This document shows, piece after piece, positions 17,330 through 26,657 of a stretch of 64,000 nucleotides of DNA; the stretch's first letter is position 1, and the number at the start of each line of letters is the position of its first letter. Source of the stretch: Desulfobacteraceae bacterium (GTDB lineage Bacteria > Desulfobacterota > Desulfobacteria > Desulfobacterales > Desulfosalsimonadaceae); the NCBI GenBank assembly GCA_014237465.1, contig JABZFM010000004.1, forward strand, positions 62,001 to 126,000, in the 5' to 3' direction. The notes under the pieces are model-generated. The model searched no databases. It was not told the origin of the DNA and was given only the letters and a program-made list of their open reading frames with translations. Position numbers and translations under genes: made by a program.

Positions 17330-20326
17330 TTATATCAACTCTCCAAACGGCTTTTTCCAGGCAGCTTTTAAATCCGCCACTGCAACTGAAATCAATGGAT
17401 GATTAAGCATGTCTCTGATGGCAAGTGTGGATGACGCGCTGACAGTGCCGATACAGGCGCAGGGAATATCCGCACAAAGTTTTTCAAATTCTTCCTTAAA
17501 CTGAGGCGCAACCGTCACCAGAAACCGGCCGGCGGATTCAGAAAACAACAGCGTGTCGTTTCGTAATGCGCTGTCTGTGGGAACACCGGAAAGATCAATA
17601 TCAAGCCCCAGATTACCGCCCATGGCGATCATCGCCAGATGGATACCAAGCCCGCCGCGGTAAACGCCGTGAACCGACGCCACCAGTCCTTTCTCAATGG
17701 CCTGAGACAGGGCATTATATGTAATGATGAATTTTTCAGGCACCACCTGGGGCACATTTTTACCTGTATATCCGAACAGATCATAATATTCGGATCCGCC
17801 CAGTTCATTTCCGGTTTCGCCCAGGATGTACACCAGATCCCCGGCGTTTTTCACATCCATGGTCACACACTTTTCAACTTCTTCGACCACGCCCACAGTA
17901 GAAAACTGCATTGTTTCCAGGGCGGAAACTTTGTGGGATTCACCATATTTTCCCGGCAGATGGCCATCCACATACATACTGTCTTTTCCGGACAGCAACG
18001 GGATACCATAGGCCATGCACATATCATAAAGCGCCCAACAGGATCGGACCAGCTGGGCGGCCTTGAAACGGCCGTCCGGATTTTTTTCCGGATTATAGGC
18101 AATGTTGGGCCAGCAAAAATTATCCACACCGCCGATGTGTTCGGGATTTCCCCCCACCGCCACCATGCGGCGAACCGCTTCGTCAATGGTACAGGTGGTC
18201 ATGTGATAGGCATCAATCGCTGAATACATGGACAAAATCGCCTGGGAAAAAACAATACCGCGGGATGATGAAAGCACCGGCCGGATCACCGTTGCATCAC
18301 TGTATACATCCCGTTCTTTTCCCACCAGGGGCTTAATAACACTGCCGCCCTGCACTTCATGATCATACTGCCGGGTAATCCATTCTTTTGAGCAGATATT
18401 GGGCCGGGCGAGTAAATCAAGCAGTACGGCATTGAAATTTTTCGGCTCAGCGATGACCGGTTCATAAAGACCCCGCTGTTCCGGCGGAACCCATTGGGCT
18501 TCAAATTCCCATTTGGGAAAACCGGATTTAAGCAGATCCATGTCTACATAGGCGCAGGTTTCGCCATTGTATGAGATATGGAGCTTTCCGGAATCCGTAT
18601 ATTCACCGATGACCGTACTTTCCACCGCGTGTTTAGCGGAAAGTGCCATGAAACGGTCAATATTTTCGGGTTTCACGGCAACGGTCATGCGTTCCTGGGA
18701 TTCGGACACCCATATTTCCCATTGATCCAGACCATCATATTTTAACGGCACTTTCTCAAGATAAACCTCACACCCGTTGGACATCATGGCGGACTCTCCA
18801 ATAGAAGACGACAGCCCTCCGCCCCCGTTGTCCGTAATATGAGGAATCAATCCTTCGTCCCTGGCTTCGAGCAAAAAATCATGCATTTTTTTCTGCGTAT
18901 ACGGGTCACCGATCTGAACATGCCCGGCAGGGGTATGCTCGGAAAATGTTTCTGAAGAAGCCGTGACCCCATGAATCCCGTCCTTGCCGACCCGGCCCCC
19001 GCACATGACAATCAGTTCACCGGGAGACGTTGTTTTCTGCTCAGAGGGTTTGCCGGCCACCAGTGACGGCATCAGCCCCAGTGCGGTAACAAAAACCAGA
19101 CATTTGCCCATATATCCCGGATGAAAAGTAACCTGGCCAAAGCCTGTGGGAATACCGCTTTTATTACCCCCGTCTCTCACTCCTTCGATCACGCCGTCCA
19201 GCAAACGGCGAGGGTGCAGTTTGGGCTTGAGATCGCCGCTGTAATCCCGGTCTCCCACACAGAAACCGTAACTGCCCATGATCAGTTTAGAACCCAGGCC
19301 GGTGCCCAAAGGATCCCGGTAAACACCGACAATACCGGTAATGGCACCGCCATAGGCCTCCATATTTGATGGGGAGTTATGGGTCTCACCGGTAATCACA
19401 TAATAATGATTTTCATCAAACCGGCCAACGCCGGCATTATCCCATAATACCGATATCACCCAGTCTTTCTTTTCCTTAAGCAAAAGTGTCGGGGCTTCGA
19501 TATAGGTTTTAAACAGATTGTCAACAGTTTCAATTTTACCGGTTTCAAAATCCGTATAAGTAAACACGCCACGGAAGGTATTGTGATTACAATGATCGCT
19601 TCTGGCCTGGGAAATATATTCCAGTTCAACGTCCGTTGGTTCAGACAGACCGATATTTTTTCTCTGGGCTTGTACCTCGGAATTCTGGAAATAGGAGCGA
19701 ATAACCGGCACATCATTTTCATTTAACGCCAGATTCCGCTCATCGCTGACCTGCCTGAGTGCGGCATCGCTGTCCATGGGTATGGTTGATACCGTGGGCG
19801 TATGATCCAGTTTGACCTTAGGGATAATATATCCGACCCCAACTTCCGGGTCCCATTCTTTTTTTGAAAATACCCGTATCTGCTGAATGATATCATTGGC
19901 AAGCAGTTCACCGGCCACCAGTTCAACATCCGAACGGGTCAAATGGCCGCCCTTGAGGCAAAAGCGCCGGGAAGTGTAAACATCTTCATCCGCTGTCAGT
20001 CGGATTTTTAAAACATCCTCAATCGCTTCCACCGCGGTACTGCCGGGATTATCCTTTACCCCCGGGCGATAACCGACCCATATGCACCAGTCAAACGCTT
20101 CCGGCAACGGATCATAGGAGGATACCTGAGTCACCGGATTGGTAAAGATTTCCGTCCGGACCGTTTGCAACTGGCTTACTGAAAGATTCACATCCATGGT
20201 AATGACATGCACCGTACGAATATCGTCAATTTTAATATCAAAATAGGAAGCAGCTTTATTGCAGATACCCTGCCCTTCGGCATCAAAAAGGTCCGATTTT
20301 AATGTAATTTCAAGTCTATGTGGCAT
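17330..20326 (-). CDS. purL: PurS-PurL fusion, phosphoribosylformylglycinamidine synthase
   Basis: 998 residues, longer than the small PurL (about 740) and shorter than the single-chain enzyme (about 1300). The first about 180 residues hold PurS-like beta-alpha-beta segments (HRLEITLKSDLFDAEGQG, then a second related part), followed by the PurL AIR-synthase-type ATPase: SDHCNHNTF near 245, ETHNSPSNMEAYGG near 315, GGGLSSS, and GKDSM. The glutaminase domain is absent and supplied by purQ just downstream. So this is a PurSL two-subunit system. Start ATG lies 100 bases after a hairpin repeat. Confidence 0.93.
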   Translation of the reverse strand: MPHRLEITLKSDLFDAEGQGICNKAASYFDIKIDDIRTVHVITMDVNLSVSQLQTVRTEIFTNPVTQVSSYDPLPEAFDWCIWVGYRPGVKDNPGSTAVEAIEDVLKIRLTADEDVYTSRRFCLKGGHLTRSDVELVAGELLANDIIQQIRVFSKKEWDPEVGVGYIIPKVKLDHTPTVSTIPMDSDAALRQVSDERNLALNENDVPVIRSYFQNSEVQAQRKNIGLSEPTDVELEYISQARSDHCNHNTFRGVFTYTDFETGKIETVDNLFKTYIEAPTLLLKEKKDWVISVLWDNAGVGRFDENHYYVITGETHNSPSNMEAYGGAITGIVGVYRDPLGTGLGSKLIMGSYGFCVGDRDYSGDLKPKLHPRRLLDGVIEGVRDGGNKSGIPTGFGQVTFHPGYMGKCLVFVTALGLMPSLVAGKPSEQKTTSPGELIVMCGGRVGKDGIHGVTASSETFSEHTPAGHVQIGDPYTQKKMHDFLLEARDEGLIPHITDNGGGGLSSSIGESAMMSNGCEVYLEKVPLKYDGLDQWEIWVSESQERMTVAVKPENIDRFMALSAKHAVESTVIGEYTDSGKLHISYNGETCAYVDMDLLKSGFPKWEFEAQWVPPEQRGLYEPVIAEPKNFNAVLLDLLARPNICSKEWITRQYDHEVQGGSVIKPLVGKERDVYSDATVIRPVLSSSRGIVFSQAILSMYSAIDAYHMTTCTIDEAVRRMVAVGGNPEHIGGVDNFCWPNIAYNPEKNPDGRFKAAQLVRSCWALYDMCMAYGIPLLSGKDSMYVDGHLPGKYGESHKVSALETMQFSTVGVVEEVEKCVTMDVKNAGDLVYILGETGNELGGSEYYDLFGYTGKNVPQVVPEKFIITYNALSQAIEKGLVASVHGVYRGGLGIHLAMIAMGGNLGLDIDLSGVPTDSALRNDTLLFSESAGRFLVTVAPQFKEEFEKLCADIPCACIGTVSASSTLAIRDMLNHPLISVAVADLKAAWKKPFGELI

Positions 20327-20339
20327 ATTTATCAGGTTG

Positions 20340-20420
20340 AAGGTTGAAGGTTTAAGGTATAAGGTGTATGGCTGAAAGCTTGAATTTCTTCCCTTCAGCC
20401 TTCTACCTTATACCTAAATA
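20340..20420. repeat. Imperfect inverted repeat between rseP and purL
   Basis: TTAAGGTATAAGGTGTATGG (about 20352-20371) is mirrored by CTTCTACCTTATACCTAAAT (20399-20418), with GCTGAAAG/CTTCAGC extending the stem inward. GGTTGAAGGTTGAAGGTTTA precedes it as a short tandem motif. Such AAGGTATAAGGT repeats occur widely between genes; here one splits rseP from purL. It could act as a weak terminator or mRNA-processing site. Confidence 0.7.
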
Positions 20421-20429
20421 CCTAATTAT

Positions 20430-21494
20430 TTATTTTTCAAAGAATCGCATTATATCATTATAAAAAACAAAAACCATCAACATCATCAACAAAAAAATTC
20501 CCACCTGCTGGGCAATTTCCCGGGTCTTGATACTTACCGGACGCCGGATAACAGCCTCGATGCTGAAAAAAAGAATATGACCACCATCTAATACCGGGAT
20601 CGGCAACAGATTGAGAATCCCGAGATTCACGCTGATCAGCGCGATAAAGGCAAGCAGGTTGAACGCCCCCTGTTCCACCTGTTCCCCCGCCATCTGGGCA
20701 ATTAAAATCGGGCCGCCGATTGTTTTTGCCGGTATGGCACCCTGAAAAATCTTGACGACACTAAGAATAGTCAGCTTGCAGATTAAATAGGTCCGGTTCA
20801 GGCTTTCGGCAAAGGCTTCGACCGGTCCCAGGCGCCTGGTAATGACATCCCCGGTTGAACTGACCCCGATAATGTACCGGTGCTGTTCTTCACCAAAAAT
20901 ATTTTCCACCACATCATCTGCCGGGGTTACGGAAAGATTGATGTGCTGGCTGTCTCTTAACATTGTAAAGTCCAATGGCGATCCGTTGCTGTCCATAATC
21001 ATCTCCGCCATTTCCGACCAGTTATCAATGGGTGTGTCATTAATTGCCAGAATTTTATCCCCACTGATTATTCCGGCCGACTCGGCGGGAAAACCGGCCT
21101 TTACTTCCCCGATCACCGGTTGAAGCATCATCAGTCCGGCAAACCAGAAAATACCGAAAAAGATGATAATTGCCAGGAGAAAGTTGAAAACCGGGCCGGA
21201 CGCCACGATGAGTATTCGCTGAAACACCGGTTTATGGGTGAATGAAAACGGAATATCCGCCGGGTCCAGTTCTTCATCCGGCTGCTCGCCGACCATCTTT
21301 ACATATCCGCCAAGGGGTATTGCCGACAGGCGGTATTCCGTCCGACCGACGGTTTTAGCCAGTATTTTCGGGCCAAATCCCAGTGAAAATTTTTCAACCC
21401 CCACGCCAAACGCTTTGGCAACGATAAAATGACCGAGTTCATGAAAAAATATCAACACGCCGAGTACGACAACAAAACCGATTACAAAGCTCAT
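20430..21494 (-). CDS. rseP: RIP site-2 zinc metalloprotease RseP
   Basis: 354-residue inner-membrane protease that cleaves transmembrane anti-sigma factors. Zinc motif HELGH at 18-22 in the first helix, conserved FSLGFGP after it, one PDZ domain (about 115-190, PVIGEVKAGFPAESAGI), and the third metal ligand motif LLPIPVLDGGHI near 300. The start overlaps the dxr stop by four bases (ATGA-type), so the two are coupled. The order dxr-rseP after cdsA is the classic arrangement. Confidence 0.95.
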   Translation of the reverse strand: MSFVIGFVVVLGVLIFFHELGHFIVAKAFGVGVEKFSLGFGPKILAKTVGRTEYRLSAIPLGGYVKMVGEQPDEELDPADIPFSFTHKPVFQRILIVASGPVFNFLLAIIIFFGIFWFAGLMMLQPVIGEVKAGFPAESAGIISGDKILAINDTPIDNWSEMAEMIMDSNGSPLDFTMLRDSQHINLSVTPADDVVENIFGEEQHRYIIGVSSTGDVITRRLGPVEAFAESLNRTYLICKLTILSVVKIFQGAIPAKTIGGPILIAQMAGEQVEQGAFNLLAFIALISVNLGILNLLPIPVLDGGHILFFSIEAVIRRPVSIKTREIAQQVGIFLLMMLMVFVFYNDIMRFFEK

Positions 21495-22666
21495 ACGCTC
21501 CCCTTATCTTCTGAAAGAACAATCCATTGCTCCGCTGTTTTCCTGGCCCATTGATCGGCCAGCAATATGTCATCAATTTCCGGGGCAGTTATCATACGAT
21601 GTTTTTCCATTGTATGATCAATCACTTCAGGTATTTGAATAAAACCAATGCGTTTATTTAAAAAAGCATCCACCGCCACTTCATTGGCTGCATTCAAAAC
21701 GCACGGCAGGGTTCCGCCGGTTTCACAGGCAAAAAACGCAAGGGCCAGACAGGGAAATTTTTTCATGTCCGGTGGTTCAAACGTCAATGCCCCGATGCCG
21801 GCAAAATCCGGCGGCGGCAGATTCAGGGGCAACCGTTCCGGACAGGAAAGCGCATAGGCAATGGCTCCTTTCATGTCCGGAGTTCCCAACTGGGCAATCA
21901 CGGAACCGTCAATATAAGAAACCATGGAATGAATGATACTCTGGGGGTGAATCACCACTTCAATCTTTTGATGGGACACATCAAACAAATGTTTTGCCTC
22001 AATCACCTCAAGCCCTTTATTCATCAGGGTGGCCGAGTCAATACTGATTTTTTCGCCCATTTCCCAGGTGGGATGTGCCAGGGCTTTTTCAGGAGTAATG
22101 GATTTAAACTGATCGGCCGGCAGATTTCGAAACGGACCGCCGGAAGCGGTCAACAGGATTTTTTTTAAATCTTTTTTACGGTTGCCGACCAGGCATTGAA
22201 AAATGGCACTATGCTCACTGTCCACCGGAAGAATGGAAACGTTATTCTGTTTTGCTTGGCTCATCACAATGTCACCTGCCATGACCAGCGTTTCCTTGTT
22301 TGCCAGGGCAATATGTTTACCGGCAGAAATCGCGGCAAGGGTGGGCAGCAGGCCGGCGGCACCGACAACCGCAGAAACTACCGTATCCACATCCTGATGC
22401 ACAGCGGCAGCACGGTATCCTTTTTCACCGTACATAATCTCCGTGCGGTTATCAGGCAAAAGAAGTTCTTTCAACTCAAACGCATCTATTTCACTGTAAA
22501 CAACCGCCAGTTCCGGTGAAAACCGCTTGATCTGTTCCGCCAGCAGGGCAATATTGTTTCTTGCGGTCAGGGCTTTGACTGAAAACTGATCCGGGAATCG
22601 ATCCACAACGGTAAGCGTATTTTTTCCAATGGATCCGGTTGCCCCTAAGATGGTTAGATTCCGCAT
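21491..22666 (-). CDS. dxr: 1-deoxy-D-xylulose 5-phosphate reductoisomerase
   Basis: 391 residues. Converts DXP to MEP in the non-mevalonate isoprenoid pathway, using NADPH and a divalent metal. N-terminal nucleotide-binding loop TILGATGSIGKNTL (4-17), substrate and metal region DSEHSAIFQCL near 150, and TASGGPFR and HPTWEMGEKISIDSATLMNKGLE around 185-215 are all intact. It lies one base from cdsA and overlaps rseP. Products feed the undecaprenyl pathway completed by uppS in the same cluster. Confidence 0.96.
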   Translation of the reverse strand: MRNLTILGATGSIGKNTLTVVDRFPDQFSVKALTARNNIALLAEQIKRFSPELAVVYSEIDAFELKELLLPDNRTEIMYGEKGYRAAAVHQDVDTVVSAVVGAAGLLPTLAAISAGKHIALANKETLVMAGDIVMSQAKQNNVSILPVDSEHSAIFQCLVGNRKKDLKKILLTASGGPFRNLPADQFKSITPEKALAHPTWEMGEKISIDSATLMNKGLEVIEAKHLFDVSHQKIEVVIHPQSIIHSMVSYIDGSVIAQLGTPDMKGAIAYALSCPERLPLNLPPPDFAGIGALTFEPPDMKKFPCLALAFFACETGGTLPCVLNAANEVAVDAFLNKRIGFIQIPEVIDHTMEKHRMITAPEIDDILLADQWARKTAEQWIVLSEDKGSV

Positions 22667-22667
22667 A

Positions 22668-23486
22668 TTATATACCTGTTAAAACAAATTCTTTAAAAAA
22701 ATACGTCACAGGGGCGGCAAAAAGCAGTGCATCAATTCGGTCCAGAATTCCGCCGTGCCCCGGGAGGATATTACCGGAATCCTTTATTTTTCCGACTCTT
22801 TTTAATTGGGATTCAAAAAGATCGCCGGTTTGCGAGCAAATGTTGACAATAGCAAACAAAAGAAAAATCATCGGGCCGTTGAGATGGGGCAGAAACAACC
22901 GCATAAAAACATACCCGATGATGATGCAGAAAATCATTCCGCCGATGGATCCTTCAATGGTTTTCCCCGGGCTGATAGACGGGCTCAGCTTGTGGCGACC
23001 GAAAAATTTACCGGCATAAAACGCCCCCACATCCCCGGCAAAAACTATAAACAGTAAAAAGAAAATCCAGTGCACACCATAGGGATCATTTCGCAGCAAG
23101 ACAATCATGGACAGGGATAAAGGGATATAAATCACGGCCTGAATCTCTTTTTCCACCACATTTAAAATGCCGGGACCATTTTTATACTGCGGCATTGATA
23201 AAACAGCCGCCCCCATAAAATTAAAAACAAGCAGGCCGATAATCAGCTGAAAAGAATTATTATACGCAGCGCCGATGATCAGCAAACCGATCAGTGCGCC
23301 CCACATGGAAATTGATGAAAAAACCGCATGTTTTTTATCGTAAAATACAATCCGGTAGTATTCATAAAGGGCAACCAGGGACACCAGGCCGATAAAGAAG
23401 GTAAATAAAAGAACCGGCCCTTTCCAGATAAACAGCGAAAGAAGCGGAAACGCGACAATAGCCGTTATAATCCGTTTTAAATGCAT
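22668..23486 (-). CDS. cdsA: Phosphatidate cytidylyltransferase
   Basis: 272-residue polytopic inner-membrane enzyme making CDP-diacylglycerol from phosphatidate and CTP. The family signature appears near 165-215: GDVGAFYAGKFFGRHKLSPS, SPGKTIEGSIGGM, and the C-terminal Q-x-GDLFES-x-KR-x-GKIKDSG with HGGILDRIDAL. About seven to eight hydrophobic helices are seen. It lies between uppS and dxr as in the usual cluster, but here repeat element A1 separates it from uppS. Confidence 0.95.
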   Translation of the reverse strand: MHLKRIITAIVAFPLLSLFIWKGPVLLFTFFIGLVSLVALYEYYRIVFYDKKHAVFSSISMWGALIGLLIIGAAYNNSFQLIIGLLVFNFMGAAVLSMPQYKNGPGILNVVEKEIQAVIYIPLSLSMIVLLRNDPYGVHWIFFLLFIVFAGDVGAFYAGKFFGRHKLSPSISPGKTIEGSIGGMIFCIIIGYVFMRLFLPHLNGPMIFLLFAIVNICSQTGDLFESQLKRVGKIKDSGNILPGHGGILDRIDALLFAAPVTYFFKEFVLTGI

Positions 23487-23537
23487 GTTAAACTCTCTTC
23501 CACCTCATTATTATATCAACAAGAACAGGCAATTCAT

Positions 23538-23728
23538 GATGGCTTCGTAAAAAGTCCAACTTCTATTTTAGCTTTGGGTTGCGCAGCATCCTTCGCTGCT
23601 TTGTAGGGTGCATTTTATGCACCAATAATGGCGAATCATCACTGAAGAATTTGCGCGCCTTGCCAATTTTGATAAGAATGGTAGAACTTTTTTCTTTGCC
23701 ATCGGAATCTGACTTTTTACATGGGTAT
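23538..23728 (-). repeat. Repeat family A, copy A1 (variant with internal insertion)
   Basis: Inverted relative to copies A2-A4. Starts GATGGCTTCGTAAAAAGTCC and ends GGAATCTGACTTTTTACATG. The core AATTTGCGCGCCTTGCCAAT matches the reverse complement of the other copies; the middle holds about 35 extra bases (TAGGGTGCATTTTATGCACC and neighbours, itself a small palindrome). It sits between uppS and cdsA in an otherwise conserved operon. Confidence 0.85.
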
Positions 23729-23812
23729 CAATTCATACTGAGGACACAAAAAGCAGCAGTACTAACGGGCCGCCAATAACTTGGTTAAGAAGGGTTTAAA
23801 TAATCAATCAGA

Positions 23813-24550
23813 TTAAACACGGCCGAAACGTCGGTCTCTGCCTTGATATTCCTTTAAAATCTGAATTAACTCGTTTCTTGTAAAATCCGGCCACAGAGTA
23901 TCGGTAACGGCAATTTCGGCATAGGCAATCTGCCAGAGAAGAAAATTACTAATCCGCATTTCTCCGCCGGTACGAATTAAAAGCTCGGGGTCCGGAATAT
24001 CCGCCGTGTAAAGATGACTGGAAATCGTTTTCTGCGTAATCGCATCTACAGACAGACGGCCGGATTGAACTTGCCTTGCAATTTCCCTTGCCGCCTTGAC
24101 GATTTCTGATCTTGCGCCATAGCTCAACGCCAGGTTCAGGTACATACCGTCATTATCTTTTGTAGCGTCTCTTGTACGCTGTATTTCCACCTGCACGTTG
24201 GCCGGCAGTCTTTCTTTTTCACCGATCACATTAAACCGGATGTTATTGATCACCATTTCCTGTCGTTCGGAAACAAGAAATTTTTTTAAAAGGACCATCA
24301 GCGCGGAAACTTCCACTTTCGGCCGCTGCCAGTTCTCAGTGGAAAATGCATACAGGGTAAGAAAAGAAATCCCGATCTCCCGGCAGGAACGGACCACCAT
24401 ACGGACAGTATCCGCTCCTTTTTCATGACCTTTGACCCGGTTTAAGAGTTTTTTCTGGGCCCATCGACCATTGCCGTCCATGATCACCGCAATATGCGAC
24501 GGCAGTGCAGATTTATCCAGGCCATCGATATCGGCAGGATTAGACTTCAA
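23813..24550 (-). CDS. uppS: Undecaprenyl diphosphate synthase (isoprenyl transferase)
   Basis: Cytosolic cis-prenyltransferase making the lipid carrier for peptidoglycan. Signature HIAVIMDGNGRWA near the start (catalytic Asp), then GHEKGADTVR and the C-terminal region DPELLIRTGGEMRISNFLLWQ. The frame is open to an ATG at 24643 but that would overlap frr by about 100 bases; a TTG at 24548-24550 gives 245 residues, the normal size, and overlaps the frr stop by 11 bases after a weak AGAGAAAG site. This start is inferred. Confidence 0.9.
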   Translation of the reverse strand: MKSNPADIDGLDKSALPSHIAVIMDGNGRWAQKKLLNRVKGHEKGADTVRMVVRSCREIGISFLTLYAFSTENWQRPKVEVSALMVLLKKFLVSERQEMVINNIRFNVIGEKERLPANVQVEIQRTRDATKDNDGMYLNLALSYGARSEIVKAAREIARQVQSGRLSVDAITQKTISSHLYTADIPDPELLIRTGGEMRISNFLLWQIAYAEIAVTDTLWPDFTRNELIQILKEYQGRDRRFGRV

Positions 24551-25097
24551 GTATTTCTTTCTCTTTTTGTTTAAACGTATCGTCGATCCGCTTAATGTGA
24601 TCATCGGTAAATTTCTGGATTTTGTCCTGGGCCTTGAACACACTGTCCTCGGATGCGTCTCCGTCTTTTTTCAAGTCCTTTAACATGTCATTTGCATCCC
24701 TGCGGATATTCCGGACGGCCACCCGATAGTCTTCACACGTTTTACTGACCTGCTTGACAATTTCCTTACGCCGCTCTTCAGTCAGTGGCGGAATGCTGAT
24801 CCGGATAATTTTACCGTCATTTGACGGGGTCAGCCCCAGGTTTGATTTTAAAATCGCTTTTTCAATATCCTTGATAACGGAAATATCCCAGGGCTGAATG
24901 GTAATCAGGCGGCTCTCGGGAACCGCCATCGTGGCCATCTGGTTTAAGGGAGTCATTGTGCCGTAATAATCGACTCGGATATCATCAAAAATATTTAATG
25001 ACGCACGGCCGGTTCTGACCTTTTTCAATTCATTGTTCAGCGAATTGATGGTTTTTCCCATCCTCTCTTTTGCTTCATTATTGATATCTTCAATCAT
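24540..25097 (-). CDS. frr: Ribosome recycling factor
   Basis: 185 residues, the standard size. With EF-G it splits post-termination ribosomes. The pattern is typical: N-terminal helix region, the conserved RTGRASLNIFDDIRVDYYGTMTPLNQ (about 29-54), then SRLITIQPWDISVIKDIEKAI and a C-terminal RRDANDMLKDLKKDGDASEDS. Positioned between pyrH and uppS as in most bacteria; its stop overlaps the proposed uppS start. Confidence 0.96.
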   Translation of the reverse strand: MIEDINNEAKERMGKTINSLNNELKKVRTGRASLNIFDDIRVDYYGTMTPLNQMATMAVPESRLITIQPWDISVIKDIEKAILKSNLGLTPSNDGKIIRISIPPLTEERRKEIVKQVSKTCEDYRVAVRNIRRDANDMLKDLKKDGDASEDSVFKAQDKIQKFTDDHIKRIDDTFKQKEKEILEV

Positions 25098-25170
25098 GAT
25101 TTCGTACCTTAATTTATTCGTTTTTTAAGGAAAAACAGCAGAATTAATTACGATTTACTTCTTTTCCGGT

Positions 25171-25896
25171 TCATATATCCGGTTCATATATTCGGGTTCC
25201 GATTTCTTCCCCGCATATCACCCGTTTAATGTTTCCCTTCACTTTCAGATTAAATACATTCAGCAGCAGGCTGTTATCCATTGCCAGCGAAATGGCAGTG
25301 AGGTCCATGACACTCAAACGGCGCTCAAGGACCTCCATATAACTTATCTCCCTGATAAATTGAGCGCCAGAATTCTTCACCGGATCCGAATCATACACAC
25401 CATCAACTTTTGTTGCTTTCAAAAGCACATCCGCATGGATTTCCTCCGCCCGAAGCACGGACGCGGTATCAGTGGTAAAATAGGGACTGCCGGTGCCGGC
25501 CGCGAAAATAACAATTCGCTTTTTTTCAAGATGCCGGACCGCCCGCCGCCGGATATAAGGTTCCGCCATCTGTTGCATGGATATGGCTGACAAAACACGG
25601 GTTTGAATCCCGTTTTTTTCAAGGGCGTCCTGAAGGGCGATACTGTTCATCACCGTGGCAAGCATCCCCATATAATCTGCTGTTGCCCGATCCATTCCCT
25701 GGGATGCTGCAGCCATGCCCCTGAAAATGTTACCGCCGCCCACAACAATCGCCATTTCCACGCCGAGATCATAGGCTGACTTAACCTCGTCAGCCATGTA
25801 TCCCAGCATATCCGTGCTGATTCCGTACGGTTGTTCCCCCATCAGGGCTTCACCACTCAATTTTAAAAGAACTCTCTTATATTTTGGTGTTGTCAA
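25171..25896 (-). CDS. pyrH: UMP kinase
   Basis: 241 residues, amino-acid-kinase fold. Phosphorylates UMP to UDP, usually activated by GTP and inhibited by [13 protein letters not shown] at 9-18, [10 protein letters not shown] near 51-60, the UMP-binding [10 protein letters not shown] region, and [15 protein letters not shown] near 135-149 are present. Lies between tsf and frr; the usually tight tsf-pyrH spacing is stretched to about 160 bases by repeat element B1. Confidence 0.96.
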   Translation of the reverse strand: MTTPKYKRVLLKLSGEALMGEQPYGISTDMLGYMADEVKSAYDLGVEMAIVVGGGNIFRGMAAASQGMDRATADYMGMLATVMNSIALQDALEKNGIQTRVLSAISMQQMAEPYIRRRAVRHLEKKRIVIFAAGTGSPYFTTDTASVLRAEEIHADVLLKATKVDGVYDSDPVKNSGAQFIREISYMEVLERRLSVMDLTAISLAMDNSLLLNVFNLKVKGNIKRVICGEEIGTRIYEPDI

Positions 25897-25906
25897 AGTT
25901 AATAGT

Positions 25907-26049
25907 TCCGTAAAAATGGCAGGATGGCTAAGTTAAAAATTCCATATACAAGGCATAGTGATTTTTCAGGATCGAAATTATACATGTAGTATATTGAGTG
26001 CCTGAAAAATCGCTATAACGCAGTAGATGGGATTTTTAACGACGCCATC
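25907..26049 (+). repeat. Repeat family B, copy B1
   Basis: Core runs GGATGGCTAAGTTAAAAATT (25922 on) through CCATATACAAGGC to GATTTTTAACGACGCCATC ending 26048. The inner arms AGTGATTTTTCAGG and CCTGAAAAATCGCT form a 14-bp hairpin. It lies between tsf and pyrH, within the translation operon. Confidence 0.85.
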
Positions 26050-26057
26050 AAAGTTGA

Positions 26058-26654
26058 TTACCCGCCAATCTGATACCTTGTAAACCGGTTGATGGTTATT
26101 TTTTCACCTGTTTTGCCGATCATATCGTTGAGGACATCAGAGATGGTCAGGCTCGTATCCCGGACGTACATCTGGTTCATCAGGCAGCTTTCCTTGTAAA
26201 ATTTATTCATTTTGCCTTCGATAATTTTATCCAGCATCTTTTCCGGTTTGCCCATCTCAAGTGCCTGTGCCCGGTAAATCTCTTTTTCTTTTTCAATCAC
26301 ATCTTCGGTGATGTCTTCCGGTACAATGCCGAGGGGGCTTGCAGCAGCGATATGCATGGCAATGTTTTTAGCAAATTCCAGGAAACCATCAGTTTTTGCA
26401 ACAAAATCAGTTTCGCAGTTGATCTCAACCATGACCCCGATTTTTCCTCCCATGTGAATATAAGAATGAATAACACCGTCAGATGCTTCACGCCCCGCTC
26501 TTTTCTTAGCCGTCGCCAATCCTTTTTTTCTCAAAAAATCTGATGCGTTATCCATATCTGCGTTACATTCTGTTAACGCTTCCTTGCAATCCATAATACC
26601 GGCTCCGGACCGTTCCCGAAGCTCCTTAACCATTGCTGCACTGATTGCCGTCAT
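26058..26654 (-). CDS. tsf: Translation elongation factor Ts
   Basis: 198 residues: the short form of EF-Ts that lacks part of the second core subdomain, as in Thermus and many Desulfobacterota. It exchanges GDP on EF-Tu. Conserved N-terminal UBA-like module (VKELRERSGAGIMDCKEAL at 10-28), then KKRAGREASDG and the EF-Tu-contacting segment GVMVEINCETDFVAKTDGF at about 72-90. Four bases downstream of rpsB. Confidence 0.95.
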   Translation of the reverse strand: MTAISAAMVKELRERSGAGIMDCKEALTECNADMDNASDFLRKKGLATAKKRAGREASDGVIHSYIHMGGKIGVMVEINCETDFVAKTDGFLEFAKNIAMHIAAASPLGIVPEDITEDVIEKEKEIYRAQALEMGKPEKMLDKIIEGKMNKFYKESCLMNQMYVRDTSLTISDVLNDMIGKTGEKITINRFTRYQIGG

Positions 26655-26657
26655 TTT

